From contig CALVGZ010000010.1 of assembly GCA_944327225.1 (NCBI GenBank), positions 1 to 62,738 on the forward strand: a DNA stretch of 62,738 nucleotides, in the 5' to 3' direction. The notes below the pieces were generated by a model. It saw nothing but the letters and a program-made list of their open reading frames with translations, did not search any database and was not told the DNA's origin. The number at the start of each line of letters is the position of its first letter. The first letter of the stretch is position 1. This stretch comes from Candidatus Gastranaerophilales bacterium. GTDB lineage: Bacteria; Cyanobacteriota; Vampirovibrionia; Gastranaerophilales; Gastranaerophilaceae. Positions 62,730 to 62,738 of this stretch are shown here, in pieces. A program made the translations under genes and the position numbers.

Positions 62730-62738
62730 CTCGAGCCG

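Noticed and set aside
62562-62738. End repeat as a CRISPR or tandem protein repeat
   Set aside because: The unit is 68 bp with a 32-bp spacer and strong internal hairpins, there are only two copies, and the frames shift between copies.

Overview
ORGANISM. The window is AT-rich (roughly 30% G+C by eye) and reads like a non-photosynthetic member of the cyanobacterial phylum, most likely gut Melainabacteria/Vampirovibrionia (Gastranaerophilales-like). The support is a Ycf23/DUF561 protein (otherwise known from cyanobacteria and plastids), an SLH-domain envelope protein plus a porin, a SigF/SigB-type sigma factor next to prepilin peptidase, a GGGtGRT/Fe-S scaffold pair typical of anaerobes, PPDK, and no photosynthesis gene. 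The taxon is inferred, not proven. LAYOUT. 0-6 kb: tRNA-Gln, a uridine-kinase-like gene, thiC with a class II aldolase, ispH-rpsA, acpS, and an intergenic stretch with a candidate small peptide gene and an antisense transcript. 6-17.7 kb: rpsF-ssb-rpsR; a TPR protein-trpS-peptidase-dapF operon; ppdK; dapB-asd-dapA. 17.9-24.8 kb: a nucleotidyltransferase with an odd N-terminus, ycf23, a small Deg-type protease, an XRE regulator divergent from a pilin-like Cys-rich protein with a GC-rich C-lectin-like 3' end, then mnmA. 24.8-38.6 kb (envelope region): L28, glycosyltransferases, SLH protein, glycine-zipper protein, three tRNAs, a MarR/MFS locus with two palindromic operators, an M48 pseudo-peptidase, a porin and a DRE-TIM aldolase. 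38.6-47.4 kb: a histidine kinase-response regulator-degenerate GspE-like ATPase operon, glutamate-cysteine ligase, rsmA-ispE, GT2 and a YdjC deacetylase. 47.5-62.7 kb: a large SF1 helicase with a C-terminal nuclease-like domain, SPFH/NfeD, AlkD-like, mutS2, the GGGtGRT pair, metY, pilD-sigma-ilvC, a hypothetical protein, and a compositionally foreign structured repeat that runs to the window edge. WHAT STANDS OUT. (1) The 3' end of the pilin-like gene jumps from about 31% to about 53% G+C and encodes a C-lectin-like tail that resembles the variable region of diversity-generating retroelement targets, although no reverse transcriptase lies in the window. An XRE gene and four symmetrically nested operator half-sites sit upstream. 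(2) Nine genes that lack a Shine-Dalgarno sequence each have a TAnnnT -10 box ending exactly 6 nt before ATG, which predicts widespread leaderless transcription. (3) A 68-bp repeat with an elaborate hairpin recurs at exactly 100 bp at the right edge. (4) Three genes (ispH, an MFS pump, a periplasmic protein) are disrupted at homopolymers, so some apparent pseudogenes may be sequencing indels. (5) Several degenerate or orphan components (PilB/GspE-like ATPase, M48 pseudo-enzyme, helicase-nuclease) deserve follow-up.
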